Source: Ureibacillus xyleni (GTDB taxonomy: Bacteria > Bacillota > Bacilli > Bacillales_A > Planococcaceae). Taken from it: a stretch of 64,000 nt of DNA. Below the pieces are notes generated by a model. That model saw only the letters and a list, made by a program, of their open reading frames with translations. It searched no databases and was not told the DNA's origin. The position numbers and the translations under genes were made by a program. This document shows positions 62,189 to 64,000 of this stretch, one piece after another. Location: the NCBI RefSeq assembly GCF_900217795.1, contig NZ_OBMQ01000009.1, forward strand, positions 62,001 to 126,000. The letters are read 5' to 3'. Every line of letters begins with the position of its first letter. The first letter of the stretch is position 1.

Positions 62189-62811
62189 TGAGTGAATTAA
62201 CTATTGCAATGCCAAAAGGTCGAATTTTTGAAGAAGCATATCAAATGTTAATCGATGTCGGTTTTAATTTACCAGAGGAAGTAGAAATGTCTCGTAAACT
62301 AATGATCGAAATACCTGAAGAGAAAATTCGTTTTATTTTGGCAAAACCAACAGACGTACCAGTATACGTAGAACATGGAGTAGCTGACATTGGAATTGCT
62401 GGGAAAGATACACTATTAGAACAAAAAAGAAATGTGCATGAGTTGCTAGATTTAAAAATTAGCCAGTGTTATATTGCATCTGCTGGATTACCAAACACAA
62501 CAATGAACGAGATTGCTCCACGTATTGCTACAAAATATCCAAATATTGCGATGAACTATTATAAAGAAATTGGAGAACAAGTGGAAATCATCGAGTTAAA
62601 TGGTTCCATTGAATTAGCACCAATGATTGGCTTAGCAGATCGAATTGTTGATATTGTTTCAACTGGACGCACTTTAAAAGAAAATGGCCTTGTTGAATAT
62701 GAACATATTACAGATGTTTCATCCCGACTAATTGCCAATCCAGTAAGCTACCGTATGAAAAGTGCGCGGATCCAAGAATTAGTGACTCGATTAAAAAAAT
62801 TTGTTAATTAG
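62188..62811 (+). CDS. hisG: ATP phosphoribosyltransferase HisG (short form)
   Basis: A 207-residue catalytic subunit for the first histidine step, the short form that needs HisZ. Motifs: [13 protein letters not shown] and [18 protein letters not shown]; the phosphoribosyl-binding loop is [16 protein letters not shown]. The ATG follows CAGGAGGATTTAGCATA. The regulatory C-terminal domain of long HisG is absent, as expected. Confidence 0.96.
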   Translation: MSELTIAMPKGRIFEEAYQMLIDVGFNLPEEVEMSRKLMIEIPEEKIRFILAKPTDVPVYVEHGVADIGIAGKDTLLEQKRNVHELLDLKISQCYIASAGLPNTTMNEIAPRIATKYPNIAMNYYKEIGEQVEIIELNGSIELAPMIGLADRIVDIVSTGRTLKENGLVEYEHITDVSSRLIANPVSYRMKSARIQELVTRLKKFVN

Positions 62812-62826
62812 AGAGAAGGACGACTT

Positions 62827-64000
62827 GTGAAAATTACAAAATTAACAAACAACATTTCTTTAAAAAGACAGCTTGAAAGTGGAAATGAAGACCAATTAAA
62901 AACAGTTCGCAACGTGCTTCAAGATGTACGTGAAAATGGTGATGAAGCTGTTCGAAAATATAGTGAAATGTGGGATGGTATTAAACTAGATACCTTCCGA
63001 GTTTCTCAGCAGGAAATTGAAGAAGCTGTAGCAAACTTTGATGAACAATTAAAAAGTGATTTAGAAGAAGCAGCGGCAAACATTCGTTACTACCACGAGG
63101 CGCAAAAAAGAGAAGGCTATAAATTGCCACTATCTAACGGATCTTGGTTAGCACAACGTATTATTCCACTCGATGCTGTTGGATTATATGTACCAGGGGG
63201 GTCTGCAGCATATCCTTCTTCAGTCTTAATGAATGTAATTCCTGCTCAAGTTGCAGGAGTAGAGCGTATTGTCATTACATCACCAGCTGGAAAAGACGGC
63301 AAATTACCAGATGCAGTATTAGTCGCAGCATCCATTCTTGGAGTGAATGAAATTTATAAAGTTGGTGGAGCACAAGCAATAGCGGCTCTTGCTTATGGAA
63401 CTGAGACGATTGCTCCAGTTGACAAAATTACTGGTCCTGGAAATATTTATGTTGCTTTAGCAAAACGTGAAGTTTTTGGGGAAGTAGCAATTGATATGAT
63501 TGCTGGACCAAGTGAAATTGCCGTTCTTGCAGATGACTCGGCTTACGCGGATGAAGTAGCAGCTGACCTTTTATCTCAAGCTGAACACGATGCTTTAGCA
63601 TGTGCTGTATTAATCACAACAAGTGAACGACTTGCAAATGAGGTTGCTGAGGAAGTAGAGAAACAACTGCGCCAACTTCCACGTGAGGCTATTGCACGTA
63701 AATCGATTGAAAACTTTGGTCAAATTTATATTGCTGAGTCAATGGAGCAAGCAATAGAAGCAGTAAATTCATTAGCGCCTGAACATTTAGAAGTAGTAAC
63801 TGTAAATGCCGAAAGTGACGTAGAGAAAATTCGCCATGCTGGTGCTATTTTTGTAGGGCGTTATAGTTCAGAACCAGTAGGAGATTATTTTGCAGGTACA
63901 AATCACGTTTTACCAACAAACAGTACAGCGCGTTTTGCAAGTGGCTTAAATGTTGATGACTTTATCAAACGTGCTAATGTCGTTTATTATAGTGAACAAA
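62827..64000 (+). CDS. hisD: Histidinol dehydrogenase HisD, 3' end cut by the window
   Basis: The open frame from GTG 62827 (after GAAGGACGACTT) runs to the window end, about 391 codons of roughly 425. Motifs: GLYVPGGSAAYPSSVLMN, GPGNIYVALAKREVFG, DMIAGPSEIAVLAD and the zinc/base region LLSQAEHDALACAVL, plus APEHLEVVT. It oxidises histidinol to histidine in two NAD-dependent steps. Third gene of the his operon; the rest presumably lies beyond. Confidence 0.96.
   Translation, partial: MKITKLTNNISLKRQLESGNEDQLKTVRNVLQDVRENGDEAVRKYSEMWDGIKLDTFRVSQQEIEEAVANFDEQLKSDLEEAAANIRYYHEAQKREGYKLPLSNGSWLAQRIIPLDAVGLYVPGGSAAYPSSVLMNVIPAQVAGVERIVITSPAGKDGKLPDAVLVAASILGVNEIYKVGGAQAIAALAYGTETIAPVDKITGPGNIYVALAKREVFGEVAIDMIAGPSEIAVLADDSAYADEVAADLLSQAEHDALACAVLITTSERLANEVAEEVEKQLRQLPREAIARKSIENFGQIYIAESMEQAIEAVNSLAPEHLEVVTVNAESDVEKIRHAGAIFVGRYSSEPVGDYFAGTNHVLPTNSTARFASGLNVDDFIKRANVVYYSEQ

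Overview
The window is a chromosomal segment of an AT-rich, low-GC, Gram-positive, endospore-forming member of the Bacillales. It most resembles the Lysinibacillus/Solibacillus/Ureibacillus side of the order. The grounds are protein resemblance to Bacillus subtilis families, strong purine-rich ribosome binding sites, frequent TTG/GTG starts, sporulation-linked genes (YjcZ-type peptide, YteA, Hpr/ScoC) and gene order. Placement is inferred from remembered families; no database search was run. I see no rRNA or tRNA genes, no CRISPR array, no prophage and no transposase gene.

Layout. 1-14.3 kb is a patchwork of short units: a truncated DMT permease, LD-carboxypeptidase, a DIP1984-like/B3-4-domain pair, queG, a 21-bp-period repeat array, trmL, an MDR oxidoreductase, a CatE-like dioxygenase behind a palindrome, an acyl-CoA synthetase, an aldo/keto reductase, an RluA-type pseudouridine synthase, a thiol-disulfide pair (thioredoxin-like plus BdbC) and a GAF-domain two-component system with an AirS/YhcS-like cysteine pattern. 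14.3-18.5 kb holds a membrane glycosyltransferase, a CDF transporter and a CNNM/CorC-type protein. 18.6-42.6 kb follows the B. subtilis yhe-yha-hem neighbourhood: yheE, yheB, yheA, hemZ, a YvbH-like gene, HAD, yteA, serA with a T-box, yhaR, yhzD, yhaM, an FNT channel, phnA/yjdM, prsA, yjcZ, yhaJ-like, hpr, yhaH, trpP, hit, ecsA-ecsB, hmoB and hemE-hemH-hemY. 42.7-46.2 kb is an operon of lipoprotein, response regulator, histidine kinase and YtkA/FixH-like lipoprotein. 46.3-54 kb carries yhfH, lplJ, a complete Bce-type antimicrobial-peptide sensing and resistance module, and yhfL. 54.3-64 kb carries luxS, an EAL-HDOD protein, a YitT-family gene, cccB, then hprK-lgt-ppaX-yvoF and hisZ-hisG-hisD, the last cut by the window end.

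How the genes work together. Heme supply (hemZ, hemE-H-Y) sits beside heme turnover (hmoB) and a c-type cytochrome (cccB). Secretion and envelope functions cluster as prsA, ecsAB, lgt, bdbC and a thioredoxin-like protein. Fatty-acid use is represented by yhaR and yhfL, both behind FadR-like palindromes, and a second acyl-CoA synthetase. Serine synthesis appears to be read through a T-box.

The most unusual structure is a pair of 236-bp elements (15755-15990 and 54011-54246) that differ at one base by my reading. Each is bounded by a perfect 9-bp target duplication, and each sits in the loop of what was a rho-independent terminator. Other items of interest are a degenerate 21-bp array (4361-4677) with weaker relatives elsewhere, a probable ATT start in the yteA homologue, a leader peptide and hairpin before the CNNM gene, and a possible iron-sulfur redox sensor kinase.
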